A stretch of 32,718 bases of DNA from Planctomycetota bacterium. GTDB taxonomy: Bacteria > Planctomycetota > Phycisphaerae > SM23-33. Shown here one piece after another: positions 8,227 to 15,586 of this stretch. The stretch is from assembly GCA_009908915.1 (NCBI GenBank), contig JAAAOJ010000081.1:1-32718 (forward strand). The letters are read 5' to 3'. The position numbers and the translations under genes were made by a program. The notes beneath the pieces were generated by a model. It was not told where the DNA came from. It ran no database searches and saw only the letters and a program-made list of their open reading frames with translations. Numbering within the stretch: position 1 is the first letter of the stretch; each line of letters starts with the position of its first letter.

Positions 8227-8299
8227 TGGAGCTGCGGGGATTCGAACCCCGGACCTTCTGCATGCCATGCAGACGCGCTCCCAGCTGCGCCACAGCCCC
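8227..8299 (-). tRNA. tRNA-Ala (anticodon GGC)
   Basis: The minus strand folds as a 73-nt cloverleaf. The acceptor arm is GGGGCTG/CAGCTCC with discriminator A. It contains the G3-U70 pair that identifies alanine tRNAs. The anticodon stem TCTGC/GCAGA encloses ATGGCAT, giving anticodon GGC for codon GCC and GCU. The T arm reads CCGGG-TTCGAAT-CCCCG (one-base register choice). The CCA end is not encoded. A promoter lies immediately upstream and a terminator follows, so it is transcribed alone. Confidence 0.95.
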
Positions 8300-8310
8300 G
8301 AGACGACGTA

Positions 8311-8339
8311 CTTGTATCAACTTACATCGGTTCGGTCAA
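8311..8339 (-). promoter_or_regulatory. Sigma-70-type promoter of tRNA-Ala
   Basis: On the minus strand TTGACC (8339-8334) and TACAAG (8316-8311) are separated by exactly 17 nt. The -10 box ends 11 nt before the first base of the tRNA. Confidence 0.65.
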
Positions 8340-8358
8340 GGCCCGGATTGGAGAAACG

Positions 8359-9291
8359 TCAACTTTCCTTGCCGCTGGACGCGGACAGATTTCGGATCAC
8401 CTGCGTCCGGACCCGGAGGTCCTCCGGCAGGGCCGCCAGGGCGCGGCGGGCTTCGGCCTGCGTATCGGCGATCATGAACATCGCGCTGCCGCTGCCGGTG
8501 ACGCATACCGGGGCCGGCAGTAAGGCGTTCAGCCGCTCGAATCGCTCGGCCAGTTCCGGCTCGACCCGCATGGCCGCCGTCGCCAACTGATTGACCAACA
8601 GCCCACGCCAGCTCGACGGTCGCTCGGCGAAGGTCGCCGGAGCCAGGGGAACGGCCGTCTCCGGCGGATCGGCGTCGAAGGCCCGGTAGACGGCCCGGGT
8701 GGGGCAGTGGAGGTCGGGTGTATGCAGCAGTGCCCAGAACGGATGTACGTCGACGCGTTCGACCGTATCGCCGTAGCCGGTCATCCGCAACGCCGGCGGG
8801 CCGAGGAACAGCGGCACGTCACTGCCTAACTCGGCGGCCAGCACCGCCAGTTGCTCGCGCGATCGGCTCAGTTGCCAGAGGTCATTGAGGCCCATCAGCA
8901 CCGAGGCCGCGTCCGACGACCCACCACCGAGGCCGCTGCCGGGCGGGATCTGCTTGGTCAGGCGGATGTCGACGCCGGGCACGTCCAGCCCGACAGACCG
9001 GGCAAGCCGCCTCAGTACGCACGCGGCCGCGTGGGCCAGGTTGCTCTGCAACGGGCCGCACTCGATGCCGTCGGCCTCGAAGGTCACCTCGCCGTCATCG
9101 CGGGCAGACAGCTCGATCGCATCGTGGAGGCTGATATGCACAACGACCGAGTCCAGCGGGTGATAGCCGCTCTCGGTCTTGCGGTTGACCAACAGGTTGA
9201 GGTTGATCTTCGCCGGGGGATGCAGGCGGATACAATCCGCATCGGCGGCGTGGCGAGCGGGGGCGGCTGAAGGCGGGTGAGATTCGGTCAC
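8359..9291 (-). CDS. ispE: 4-(cytidine 5'-diphospho)-2-C-methyl-D-erythritol kinase
   Basis: IspE phosphorylates CDP-methylerythritol in the MEP pathway of isoprenoid synthesis. The 310-residue product has the GHMP-kinase layout: the N-terminal strand with PPAKINLNLLV (catalytic Lys28), the glycine-rich ATP loop PPGSGLGGGSSDA at 116-128 with Asp127, and a C-terminal VTGSGSAMF motif. The start is a GTG at 9291. It overlaps by GTGA the stop of a possible small upstream frame, which suggests coupling. Residues 1-20 before the conserved core are poorly constrained, so a later start is possible. Isoprenoids made here would also supply the uppS product encoded 2.4 kb away. Confidence 0.93.
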   Translation of the reverse strand: MTESHPPSAAPARHAADADCIRLHPPAKINLNLLVNRKTESGYHPLDSVVVHISLHDAIELSARDDGEVTFEADGIECGPLQSNLAHAAACVLRRLARSVGLDVPGVDIRLTKQIPPGSGLGGGSSDAASVLMGLNDLWQLSRSREQLAVLAAELGSDVPLFLGPPALRMTGYGDTVERVDVHPFWALLHTPDLHCPTRAVYRAFDADPPETAVPLAPATFAERPSSWRGLLVNQLATAAMRVEPELAERFERLNALLPAPVCVTGSGSAMFMIADTQAEARRALAALPEDLRVRTQVIRNLSASSGKES

Positions 9292-9467
9292 GGTCGATTC
9301 ATTTCATTGGTTTGGCAGGATGGCAGGGATGGAGAGTTGCTTGCAGAAGAACTGGTCGGTGCCGCTCGGACTGTACCGTCGATTCCATTGACCGTGCCAA
9401 CACATCCACCGCCGCTTTCTGCCTGACTATCGTCTTGGGCAGAAACCCTCGCGATCGACTCGTTCAT
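9288..9467 (-). CDS. Possible small hypothetical protein coupled to ispE
   Basis: A 59-residue frame starting MNESIARVSAQDDSQAES ends in TGA that overlaps the ispE GTG start (GTGA). Reading upstream of the ATG gives KRLDAVSQTLQN, which together with NESIARV looks like an amphipathic helix. The frame could therefore be the C-terminal part of something longer, for example joined by a frameshift to the 9494-9688 gene. The C-terminal half is Ser/Pro/Thr-rich. No family is recognised. The overlap and the helix are the only support. Confidence 0.3.
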   Translation of the reverse strand: MNESIARVSAQDDSQAESGGGCVGTVNGIDGTVRAAPTSSSASNSPSLPSCQTNEMNRP

Positions 9468-9493
9468 GTTCTGAAGCGTCTGCGAGACGGCGT

Positions 9494-9688
9494 CTAAACG
9501 CTTGGCAATTCCACATCGGGTGTGTGACTTGCCTGAAGCTCCGTCTCTGCCTGCTCGTCGTCGAAGATGGGCAATCCGGCCCGTACGCGTTCGACGTAAC
9601 GACGCAGATTCGCCTCCTTCGCTTCTTCCAGATCGGCATGCATGTCGTCTGTAGCCGCCTGGAAGTAGCTGGGCTTGAAACCTCGCAT
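9494..9688 (-). CDS. Small hypothetical protein, acidic, helical
   Basis: A 64-residue frame from ATG 9688 (MRGFKPSYFQAATDDMHADL...) with GGAGG 8 nt upstream. An ATG 15 nt earlier lacks a ribosome site. The sequence is rich in Glu, Asp, Arg and Ala and looks like one or two helices (DDMHADLEEAKEANLRRYVE). It ends with TAG at 9494. It reads toward ispE and may form one transcript with it. No family is recognised. Confidence 0.5.
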   Translation of the reverse strand: MRGFKPSYFQAATDDMHADLEEAKEANLRRYVERVRAGLPIFDDEQAETELQASHTPDVELPSV

Positions 9689-9892
9689 AGCCCAAACCTC
9701 CATAGCTGAGTCCGGCGAGCGACTTCGCCGCCAGACATTCTCAACCTAACTAAAGCACGTATGACTTGTTGCGGCGACAGGAACCTCCACATTCATTATG
9801 CCCGCAAGCAACGGGTGCGTGCAAGGAGAATTTATCGAACACATCACGGAGGCGTCTCGATTGCTGGCGGGTGGGGCTGCATCGCCCCGCCG

Positions 9893-10195
9893 TTACCGTC
9901 TTTCGCTATTCGGGCGGGGCATGCCCACGTTCATGTCGCACTCGTCGGCCAGGTCGAGGAACTCTTGCTTTTCGAGTTCACCCAAGCACTTGCCGCGGTC
10001 GGCGAGCTTTTCGCTGAACTTCACACATTTCTCCTGCATGACCTCATGCGTCGACTCCGATCCACCGATGAGGCGAAAGCAGTCGCCGCGGGTGACGCGG
10101 ACTTCACCGTCCTCGTTATCCAGTCCGAGGCCAAGCAGTTTCGCATTGCAATTGTCATGCACCAGGCAGAAACTCCGTCTGTCAACACAGTTCAT
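9893..10195 (-). CDS. Small cysteine-rich hypothetical protein
   Basis: A 100-residue frame from ATG 10195 (MNCVDRRSFCLVHDNCNAKL). A TTG at 10222 is the alternative start. Seven cysteines occur at 3, 10, 16, 39, 57, 70 and 86, high for a short soluble protein. The second half is charged and helical (ECDMNVG follows KQEFLDLAD). There is no signal peptide. It is divergent from purA with a 157-nt gap. No family is recognised. Codon use resembles that of neighbours, which supports a real gene, but no Shine-Dalgarno site is evident. Confidence 0.45.
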   Translation of the reverse strand: MNCVDRRSFCLVHDNCNAKLLGLGLDNEDGEVRVTRGDCFRLIGGSESTHEVMQEKCVKFSEKLADRGKCLGELEKQEFLDLADECDMNVGMPRPNSERR

Positions 10196-10275
10196 TCTAG
10201 CCGACTTGCGTGGTGTCGGCAAACAAACCTTGCCGGGCCGATCACCCGGGCCCTGCCTTGCCCTGAAGGTCGTTC

Positions 10276-10303
10276 TTGACAGAACGTCTTCAGAGTCTAT
10301 GCT
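10276..10303 (+). promoter_or_regulatory. Sigma-70-type promoter of purA
   Basis: A consensus -35 box TTGACA (10276-10281) and a TATGCT -10 box (10298-10303) are 16 nt apart. The purA ATG follows 49 nt after the -10 box. Confidence 0.65.
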
Positions 10304-10352
10304 GATGCGGTTTGGAGCTTATTATCGGCCAGCCTTGGAGAAATTCATTACC

Positions 10353-11657
10353 ATGAATGGCAAGAACGTAACCGTCATCGGTCTTCAATGGGGCGACGAA
10401 GGCAAGGGCAAGGTCGTCGATGCCCTGGCCGGACGCAGCGCGTACGTTGCACGATACTGCGGCGGCGCCAACGCCGGCCATACCGTCACCGTCGACGGTG
10501 AGCGCTTTGCGGTACACCTCATCCCGTGTGGCATCCTCCATGACGGCGTTATGAATGTCGTCGGCAACGGCGTGGCGTTCGATCCCGCAACCGCCTTGGA
10601 CGAAATCCAGGCTCTGCAGGCGCGGGGCGTGGCGATCTCGCCGGAGAACCTGGCCATCAGCCTCCAGGCCCACGTGGTTATGCCGTGGCACAAGCTGCAG
10701 GACCAGCTCTCCGAGCAGTCGCTCGGCAACGACAAGATCGGCACAACCGCCCGCGGCATCGGGCCGTGCTACTCCGACAAGGCCAACCGGTCGTCGGCCA
10801 TCCGCGTGGCGGAACTGCTGAACCCCACGACGCTGCGCATGAAGGCCCGACTGGTCGGTGCTATCAAGAACAAGACGTTCGCCGCGCTGTACAACGCTTC
10901 GCCGATGAACATCGACGAGATTATCGACACGTACGTCGACCTGGCCGAGACACTCCGCCCCTATGCCCGCAATACCGGCGAACTGCTGCGAGGGGCCGAA
11001 CGCGACGGTAAGCGAATCCTCTTCGAAGGCGGCCAGGGCTGCATGCTGGATATCGACCACGGGACCTACCCGTTTGTCACCAGTTCGGTTGTCTCGGCTT
11101 GCGGCGTGCCCGCCGGAGCGGGCGTAAGTCCCAAGGCCGTCGGCCACGTCGTCGGCATTATGAAGGCCTACACGACGCGCGTCGGGGCCGGGCCGTTCCC
11201 GACAGAGCTGAAGAACGATATCGGCGATGCCATTCGCGACGCCGGCAACGAATACGGCACGACGACGGGTCGACCTCGTCGCTGTGGCTGGCTGGATACC
11301 GCCGTGGTCCGCTACACGGCGGATTTGTCCGGCGTGGACGAACTGGCCCTGATGCTGCTGGACGTGCTCAGCGACCTCGATGAACTGAAGATCTGCACGG
11401 CCTACCAGGTCGACGGCAAGGAGGTCCGCGAAGCCGATCCGACCATGCTGGCCAAGGCCGAGTGTATCTACGAAACGCTGCCCGGCTGGAAGCAGGATAT
11501 CACCGGCTGCCGGACGTTCGAGGAACTGCCCGCGGCGGCACGGGACTACGTCAATCGCGTCGGCGAGTTGATCGGCCGGCCGGTGGGCATCGTCTCGGTC
11601 GGGCCGGGGCGTGAGGCGACCATCGGCCACAACTCCGCTATCGAAGGCCTGATCTGA
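10353..11657 (+). CDS. purA: Adenylosuccinate synthetase
   Basis: PurA joins IMP and aspartate using GTP, the first committed step from IMP to AMP. The 434-residue product has the family length. It starts MNGKNVTVIGLQWGDEGKGK, containing the phosphate loop GDEGKGK. It has NAGHTV, the switch/IMP region GTTARGIGPCYSDKANR, the FEGGQGCMLDIDHGTYPFVTSS stretch and the C-terminal VGPGREATI. The ATG at 10353 has GGAG 12 nt upstream; a longer in-frame opening back to 9798 runs through the promoter and is not used. uppS follows after 11 nt, so the two are probably cotranscribed. Confidence 0.97.
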   Translation: MNGKNVTVIGLQWGDEGKGKVVDALAGRSAYVARYCGGANAGHTVTVDGERFAVHLIPCGILHDGVMNVVGNGVAFDPATALDEIQALQARGVAISPENLAISLQAHVVMPWHKLQDQLSEQSLGNDKIGTTARGIGPCYSDKANRSSAIRVAELLNPTTLRMKARLVGAIKNKTFAALYNASPMNIDEIIDTYVDLAETLRPYARNTGELLRGAERDGKRILFEGGQGCMLDIDHGTYPFVTSSVVSACGVPAGAGVSPKAVGHVVGIMKAYTTRVGAGPFPTELKNDIGDAIRDAGNEYGTTTGRPRRCGWLDTAVVRYTADLSGVDELALMLLDVLSDLDELKICTAYQVDGKEVREADPTMLAKAECIYETLPGWKQDITGCRTFEELPAAARDYVNRVGELIGRPVGIVSVGPGREATIGHNSAIEGLI

Positions 11658-11668
11658 GGACCGCGGCC

Positions 11669-12442
11669 ATGCCACAGGCAACCCCCGAATCCATCGCCGA
11701 AGCGCGTCGCGAGCTGGGGCTCGACGGCGGGCGCCTTCCGGAATCCGTGGCCATCATCATGGACGGCAACGGTCGCTGGGCGCGAAAACGCGGCCTGCCG
11801 AGGCCCGTCGGCCACCAGGAAGGCGCGAAGGTCGTCCGCCGGATCGTCACGGAAGCCGCCCGGCTGGGCCTCAAAGCCCTCACGCTCTACAGCTTCAGCC
11901 AGCAGAACTGGTCACGCCCGCCGGACGAGGTCAACGCCCTCATGCACCTCTACGCCGAGTATCTCATCCACGAGCGGCCGATGGTGATGGACAACAACAT
12001 TCGCCTGCGGCACATCGGCCGACGCGACGGGCTGCCGGACATGGTGCTGGATGAACTCGACGAGTCGGTGCGTCTCAGCGAACCGAACACCGGTATGTTC
12101 CTGTGCCTGGCCCTGAACTACGGATCGAGGGAGGAAATTCTCCACACTGTCCAGAAGCTTGCCCGCCGCGTGGAGGAAGGCTGCCTCAAGCCGGAGGATA
12201 TCGACGAGGCCACCTTCGCCTCGGCCCTGGACACCGCCGGCGTGCCGGACCCCGACCTGATCGTGCGGACCTCCGGTGAGATGCGTATCAGCAACTACCT
12301 GTTGTGGCAGATCAGCTACGCCGAGTTCTATGTCACCGAGACGCATTGGCCGGACTTCGACGAGGGCGAACTGCACAAGGCCCTGCAGTCCTACGCACAC
12401 CGCGACCGCCGCTTCGGCAAGGTCGACAAATCGAACACGTAA
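11669..12442 (+). CDS. uppS: Isoprenyl transferase (undecaprenyl diphosphate synthase)
   Basis: This cis-prenyltransferase builds the C55 lipid carrier for cell-wall and O-antigen synthesis. The 257-residue product has the signature IIMDGNGRWA with catalytic Asp32, then GHQEGAK, TLYSFSQQNWSRP and DLIVRTSGEMRISNYLLWQ. The third motif is usually FSxENW; here Glu is replaced by Gln (FSQQNW), a mild departure at a position normally conserved. The start ATG at 11669 has GAGGA 9-13 nt upstream. It lies 11 nt after purA in the same direction. Confidence 0.95.
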   Translation: MPQATPESIAEARRELGLDGGRLPESVAIIMDGNGRWARKRGLPRPVGHQEGAKVVRRIVTEAARLGLKALTLYSFSQQNWSRPPDEVNALMHLYAEYLIHERPMVMDNNIRLRHIGRRDGLPDMVLDELDESVRLSEPNTGMFLCLALNYGSREEILHTVQKLARRVEEGCLKPEDIDEATFASALDTAGVPDPDLIVRTSGEMRISNYLLWQISYAEFYVTETHWPDFDEGELHKALQSYAHRDRRFGKVDKSNT

Positions 12443-12534
12443 CGCCACCGCCATGCCGGTATCGGCGTTCGATGCCAAAGCGGTGAGTGATCGACGGCAC
12501 GTCGGTCGCTTTTCCAGCCTGACAACGCTTCACC

Positions 12535-12957
12535 ATGCTGCGCATCACGGCCAACATCGCGATCGACGAGAGCGAACTCGACGAGCAGTTCGTTCGATCG
12601 TCCGGCCCCGGCGGCCAGCACGTCAACAAGGCGGCGACGGCGTGTCAGTTGCGATTCGATGCGATGGGGTCGACGTCGCTGCCACAGCCGGTCAAACGAC
12701 GGCTGCAGCGCATGGCCGGCAGCCGCCTGACTGCCGACGGCGAGATTGTCATTGACGCCCGCGAGCATCGCAGCCAGAAGCAGAACCGTCACGAGGCCCG
12801 GCGCCGGCTCGCCGATCTGCTGGCCCGGGCGGCCAGGCCGCCGAAACGCCGGCGGAAGACCAAGCCGACGCTGGCCTCACGCCGGCGACGACTGAAGAAC
12901 AAGCGGCACCGAGGGGAACTCAAGCGGCTGCGAAGACGGGTCAAGCGGGGCGAGTGA
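12535..12957 (+). CDS. arfB: Alternative ribosome-rescue factor B (ArfB/YaeJ type peptidyl-tRNA hydrolase)
   Basis: ArfB frees ribosomes stalled on broken mRNAs by hydrolysing peptidyl-tRNA. The 140-residue product has the release-factor core FVRSSGPGGQHVNK with the catalytic GGQ at 26-28. It has a very basic C-terminal tail (PPKRRRKTKP... RRRLKNKRHRGELKRLRRRVK) that in this family enters the empty mRNA channel. Length matches ArfB and is far below class I release factors. The start ATG at 12535 follows a 92-nt gap after uppS with no clear Shine-Dalgarno site. Confidence 0.93.
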   Translation: MLRITANIAIDESELDEQFVRSSGPGGQHVNKAATACQLRFDAMGSTSLPQPVKRRLQRMAGSRLTADGEIVIDAREHRSQKQNRHEARRRLADLLARAARPPKRRRKTKPTLASRRRRLKNKRHRGELKRLRRRVKRGE

Positions 12958-12975
12958 CGTCCAGCGGCGGCGACA

Positions 12976-13278
12976 GTGCGGTCCAGTGCATTCTTTGCTG
13001 TGGTTGTACGGGACGTCGACGGAAAGCTTTTCGCCAGTCCCATGCCGTTCGGCCCGTACGACAAATTCAACCCGCGGATGAAACGCTATCGCGAAGAGGG
13101 TATCAAATTTGTCGTCTCGCGGGTCACCGCCGAAGCGATCGCCCGCAAGGCCAAACGCGACCTGCTGGACCTCGGCGGCCAGACGGCCATTGCTTACGTC
13201 CAGAGCTTAATGGCCACGCAGGTTGCCGAGCGTCAGAAACGCATCGTCCACACCGTTGCCGACGGGCAGGCCGACTGA
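12976..13278 (+). CDS. Small conserved-looking hypothetical protein
   Basis: A 100-residue frame from GTG 12976, 18 nt after arfB. The beginning, SAFFAVVVRDVDGKLFASPM, alternates hydrophobic residues like a beta strand pair. The rest is helical and basic (RVTAEAIARKAKRDLLDL). A later ATG at 13042 would give a 78-residue product. Neither start has a strong ribosome site. The family is not recognised. Position and codon use suggest it may be read with arfB. Confidence 0.5.
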   Translation: MRSSAFFAVVVRDVDGKLFASPMPFGPYDKFNPRMKRYREEGIKFVVSRVTAEAIARKAKRDLLDLGGQTAIAYVQSLMATQVAERQKRIVHTVADGQAD

Positions 13279-13329
13279 GGACGCTGCGGACGGCGCCTGC
13301 CATATGTCGCCGGGATACGCCCCCGCCCG

Positions 13330-14055
13330 TCAGTCCTCGAACTTCAGTTCGATACACATCCGGCCGATTTCCTCCTCGCCGCCGCCAAAGCGGTTGGTGT
13401 CGGCCGGCGTCTCGCCGCTGGTGCGGAAAAACACGAGGAACAGGTCCCGTTCAGCCAGTCCGGCGATGGGCTTTTCCTTGCCGTCGCCCGGCCCGTCGGT
13501 GTCAACGTCGTGGTAGAACTCCACCGTCCGTCGAGCCGTCACGGTCTGGCCGTCCAGATGCACGCTGTCGGCGTCGAAGCGGTGATTCTCCTGGTCCATG
13601 TACGCCCAGACATGGTAAGCCTCGCTGGCCATGGCCAGCGTTCGCCGCTCGTTGCGCGGGTACTCGGCCATGCCGGTCGCCGCGAAGGGAATAAGATCGT
13701 AGACGCGTTGGCCGCTGCGGAGTGCGTTGACGAAGGTCGGCGCGGTCTGGGCATTGAGCCACAGCGTCTTGCCCACCGGCATGCGGACGGCAATGGTGAA
13801 GGGCCTCGGCTCGATGCGTACCTGTCCATGATGGATCGGCAGGAGCTTCGCGTCCTGCATGATGCCCACCTGCGTGTCTTCGGTGACATTCCTCCAGCGT
13901 GGCCACTCGACGTGGCAGGTTGTGGCCCCGGCTGCCGGGTCCGGCGGCGCGACGGCATCGGCTTTGGCGCCCGGATCGACCGGGTTGGCCGGTGCGCAGC
14001 CTGCGGCCAGCAGCGCCGCCGCCAGCAGGGCCAGGCAGGCAGGGCGATCGCTCAT
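13330..14055 (-). CDS. Predicted lipoprotein of unknown function
   Basis: A 241-residue product with a lipoprotein signal: MSDRPACLALLAAALLAAGC, lipobox LAAGC with Cys20. The protein should be anchored in a membrane facing the periplasm. The mature part begins with a Pro/Ala linker, then has a mixed domain containing HVEWPRWRNVTEDTQVG, IHHGQVRIEPRPFTIAVRMP and TGMAEYPRNERRTLAM. Near the end is DLFLVFFRTSGETPADTNRF, followed by a C-terminal IELKFED. No family is recognised. Its ATG overlaps the stop of the upstream gene by one base (TGATG), so the two are likely translated together. Confidence 0.7.
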   Translation of the reverse strand: MSDRPACLALLAAALLAAGCAPANPVDPGAKADAVAPPDPAAGATTCHVEWPRWRNVTEDTQVGIMQDAKLLPIHHGQVRIEPRPFTIAVRMPVGKTLWLNAQTAPTFVNALRSGQRVYDLIPFAATGMAEYPRNERRTLAMASEAYHVWAYMDQENHRFDADSVHLDGQTVTARRTVEFYHDVDTDGPGDGKEKPIAGLAERDLFLVFFRTSGETPADTNRFGGGEEEIGRMCIELKFED

Positions 14056-14531
14056 CAGGACCTCTCCCCGTCGCCGTCGGGATACCCGTCTTCAGACCAG
14101 TGCTTCGCGTCGCCGGCGTCCGCCTCGGGTGTCTCAGCGTCCTCGGGCTCTTCTTCGTCCGGGTCGGGATAGGGCATGTCGTACCAGGTGGGCTTGGCCG
14201 GCTCGGGTTCGGCAGGCTCGGCCATTGGAATCTCGTCTTCGTCGGGCGCGTCAGTGTGGGACTCCTCCTCGTCGGCATCGTCGTCCAGCGGGTCGAGTTC
14301 GACCGTCATGCCGCGCCACTGAAGGGCGAGCACGGCGCCGACAATGGCCCGTGCAGCCAGTCCGGTCACCACGCCAGCTCCGACGGCAGGGAGAACGCCC
14401 TCGGTACCCAGAAGCAGGAGATACAGCAGAAAGACCGTCACGCCGACAAAGGCGGCAAGCGCTTCGAGAATCGGCCAGGCGTGTCGATTGCCATCGTCAA
14501 CACGTCGAATGTGGTAGGTGCGTTTCTTCAT
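14055..14531 (-). CDS. Membrane protein with two spans and an acidic tail
   Basis: A 158-residue product from ATG 14531 (MKKRTYHIRRVDDGNRHAWP). Residues about 20-43 and 48-68 are hydrophobic (LEALAAFVGVTVFLLYLLLL; VGAGVVTGLAARAIVGAVLA) and fit a helical hairpin. The remaining ~85 residues are dominated by Asp, Glu and Pro and are probably disordered. It overlaps the lipoprotein start at TGATG, suggesting one functional unit. The family is not recognised. A longer in-frame opening upstream overlaps the metallo-hydrolase remnant and is not used. Confidence 0.65.
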   Translation of the reverse strand: MKKRTYHIRRVDDGNRHAWPILEALAAFVGVTVFLLYLLLLGTEGVLPAVGAGVVTGLAARAIVGAVLALQWRGMTVELDPLDDDADEEESHTDAPDEDEIPMAEPAEPEPAKPTWYDMPYPDPDEEEPEDAETPEADAGDAKHWSEDGYPDGDGERS

Positions 14532-14583
14532 CGGTCTGGCGCATATTGTTTCCGACCGACGGGCCGGACGCAACCACAAAGGG

Positions 14584-14842
14584 TCATATCTCCACGGTTT
14601 CCCCCGGCTGGAGGAGACGCACCCGGCAGGGGGCGTGATCGTCGAAGGCCTGCGCGTCGTCCTGACTGCCGACGATGTCGCCCCAGTGGTAGCCGATGGC
14701 GATGCGGCAGTCGATGGCCCGGCAGGCGTCGGCGGCCCCGCCGACCGGCCTCGTCCATCGTCCATGGATCGACGTAGACTGTCGCTCGACATGGTGTAGG
14801 CAGAAAACTGGCATGGCCGAGCCAGTGGATCTTCATGCACAT
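14584..14842 (-). pseudogene. MBL-fold metal-dependent hydrolase with the middle deleted
   Basis: From ATG 14842 (AGGAG 9 nt upstream) the frame reads MCMKIHWLGHASFL...TVYVDPW, the first ~30 residues of UlaG-like metallo-beta-lactamase-fold hydrolases. In another frame the same stretch then gives ADACRAIDCRIAIGYHWGDI and VGSQDDAQAF...PGETVEI, the last ~45 residues of that family. The central part with the HxHxDH metal site, about 130 residues, is missing, and the two ends are joined out of frame near 14740. It cannot be functional. The ends are well preserved, so the deletion seems recent. Confidence 0.65.
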
Positions 14843-14913
14843 TATTCATGCTCCTTCTGGAAAAACTCGGGGATATCCGTATTCTGGGCTATAGGAAACA
14901 AGCTTGAGTCATG

Positions 14914-14919
14914 TATGAT
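14914..14919 (+). promoter_or_regulatory. Candidate -10 box upstream of the Rrf2-type regulator
   Basis: TATGAT at 14914-14919, 97 nt before the start codon. The -35 side is poor. A short inverted repeat CCTG...CAGG (about 14927-14944) lies just downstream and could be an operator. Confidence 0.3.
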
Positions 14920-15016
14920 GCTCAGGCCTGCCCTGACTGACAGGAGATGCTGCTGGTCGGGCCGCGGCCGGCTTGGGCATGCCGCATTTTTGCAGCCATC
15001 AAAGGAGTCCGCGATC

Positions 15017-15454
15017 ATGTTATCAATGACCAAGAAGAGCGGTTACGGATTGATCGCTCTGTCGCACTTGGCAAAGCTTCCCGACTCGGAACTCGCCAGC
15101 GCCCGCAGGATTGCCCGCGAATACGCCATTCCGGAGGCGCTGCTGATGAACGTGATGAAGAAACTCAGTTCGGTTGGCTATCTTGAGTCGGTCCGCGGCG
15201 CGCGTGGGGGCTATCGCCTGTCGCGGCCGGCGAGCGATCTGTCGATCATCGACATTCTCGAAAGCCTTGAGGGCCCGCTGCGCCTGGCCGAGTGCATGAC
15301 GGAGGACGACACGGCGGACCTCTCGCGCTGCAAGATGGCCTCGCAGTGTCCCATTGCCCGGCCGATCCACCGGTTGAACAGTCAGATGCGCGAGTACCTT
15401 GGTGCCATGACGCTGGCCGACCTGGTGGCCGAGCAGGCGGACCCTGTCGCCTGA
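15017..15454 (+). CDS. Rrf2-family regulator with IscR-like cysteines
   Basis: The 145-residue product has the Rrf2 winged helix (TKKSGYGLIALSHLAKLP, then ARRIAREYAIPEALLMNVMK and the wing SVRGARGGYRLSRP). It carries three cysteines at 93, 105 and 111. Rrf2 regulators such as IscR and NsrR use three cysteines here to bind an Fe-S cluster and sense iron-sulfur status or nitric oxide. The spacing C-x11-C-x5-C differs from IscR (x5, x5). AAAGGAG lies 9 nt before the ATG. iscS and iscU follow in the same direction, so control of Fe-S assembly is the natural role. The 259-nt gap before iscS holds a palindrome and a duplicated segment. Confidence 0.88.
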   Translation: MLSMTKKSGYGLIALSHLAKLPDSELASARRIAREYAIPEALLMNVMKKLSSVGYLESVRGARGGYRLSRPASDLSIIDILESLEGPLRLAECMTEDDTADLSRCKMASQCPIARPIHRLNSQMREYLGAMTLADLVAEQADPVA

Positions 15455-15466
15455 CCGCCCTGGCCG

Positions 15467-15583
15467 CCCGTTGAGAAAGCTATCGCTGCTGCGGCCGAGC
15501 CCTTTGCCTGCGCGTCATCGTCACGAAAACTCGGTCGATGCACCCATGTGCCAATTCGCCTGCGTTTTTGGTCCTTGATGCTC
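15467..15583 (-). repeat. Dispersed repeat, copy B
   Basis: Read on the minus strand, this stretch matches 25561-25691 on the + strand at most positions. Shared blocks include GAGCATCAAG, AACGCAGGCGAATTGG, CGCGCAGGC and GCAGCAGCGATAGCTTTCT. Copy A carries about 15 extra nt in the middle. Here it begins 13 nt after the Rrf2 stop codon. No protein motif is evident in it. Confidence 0.7.
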
Positions 15584-15586
15584 GGC

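Noticed and set aside
7764..8477. Open frames across the tRNA-Ala gene on both strands
   Set aside because: They read through the tRNA, its terminator and the start of ispE's 3' end; the peptides are of the kind produced by translating tRNA genes.
9850..9900. GGGGC/GCCCC stem-loop after the cysteine-rich gene as a terminator
   Set aside because: The stem is short and no T run follows on either strand.
9798..10352. N-terminal extension of purA in the same frame
   Set aside because: It runs through the TTGACA/TATGCT promoter and has no family similarity; PurA proteins begin at the chosen ATG.
10290..11681. 463-codon open frame on the - strand
   Set aside because: Antisense to purA along its whole length.
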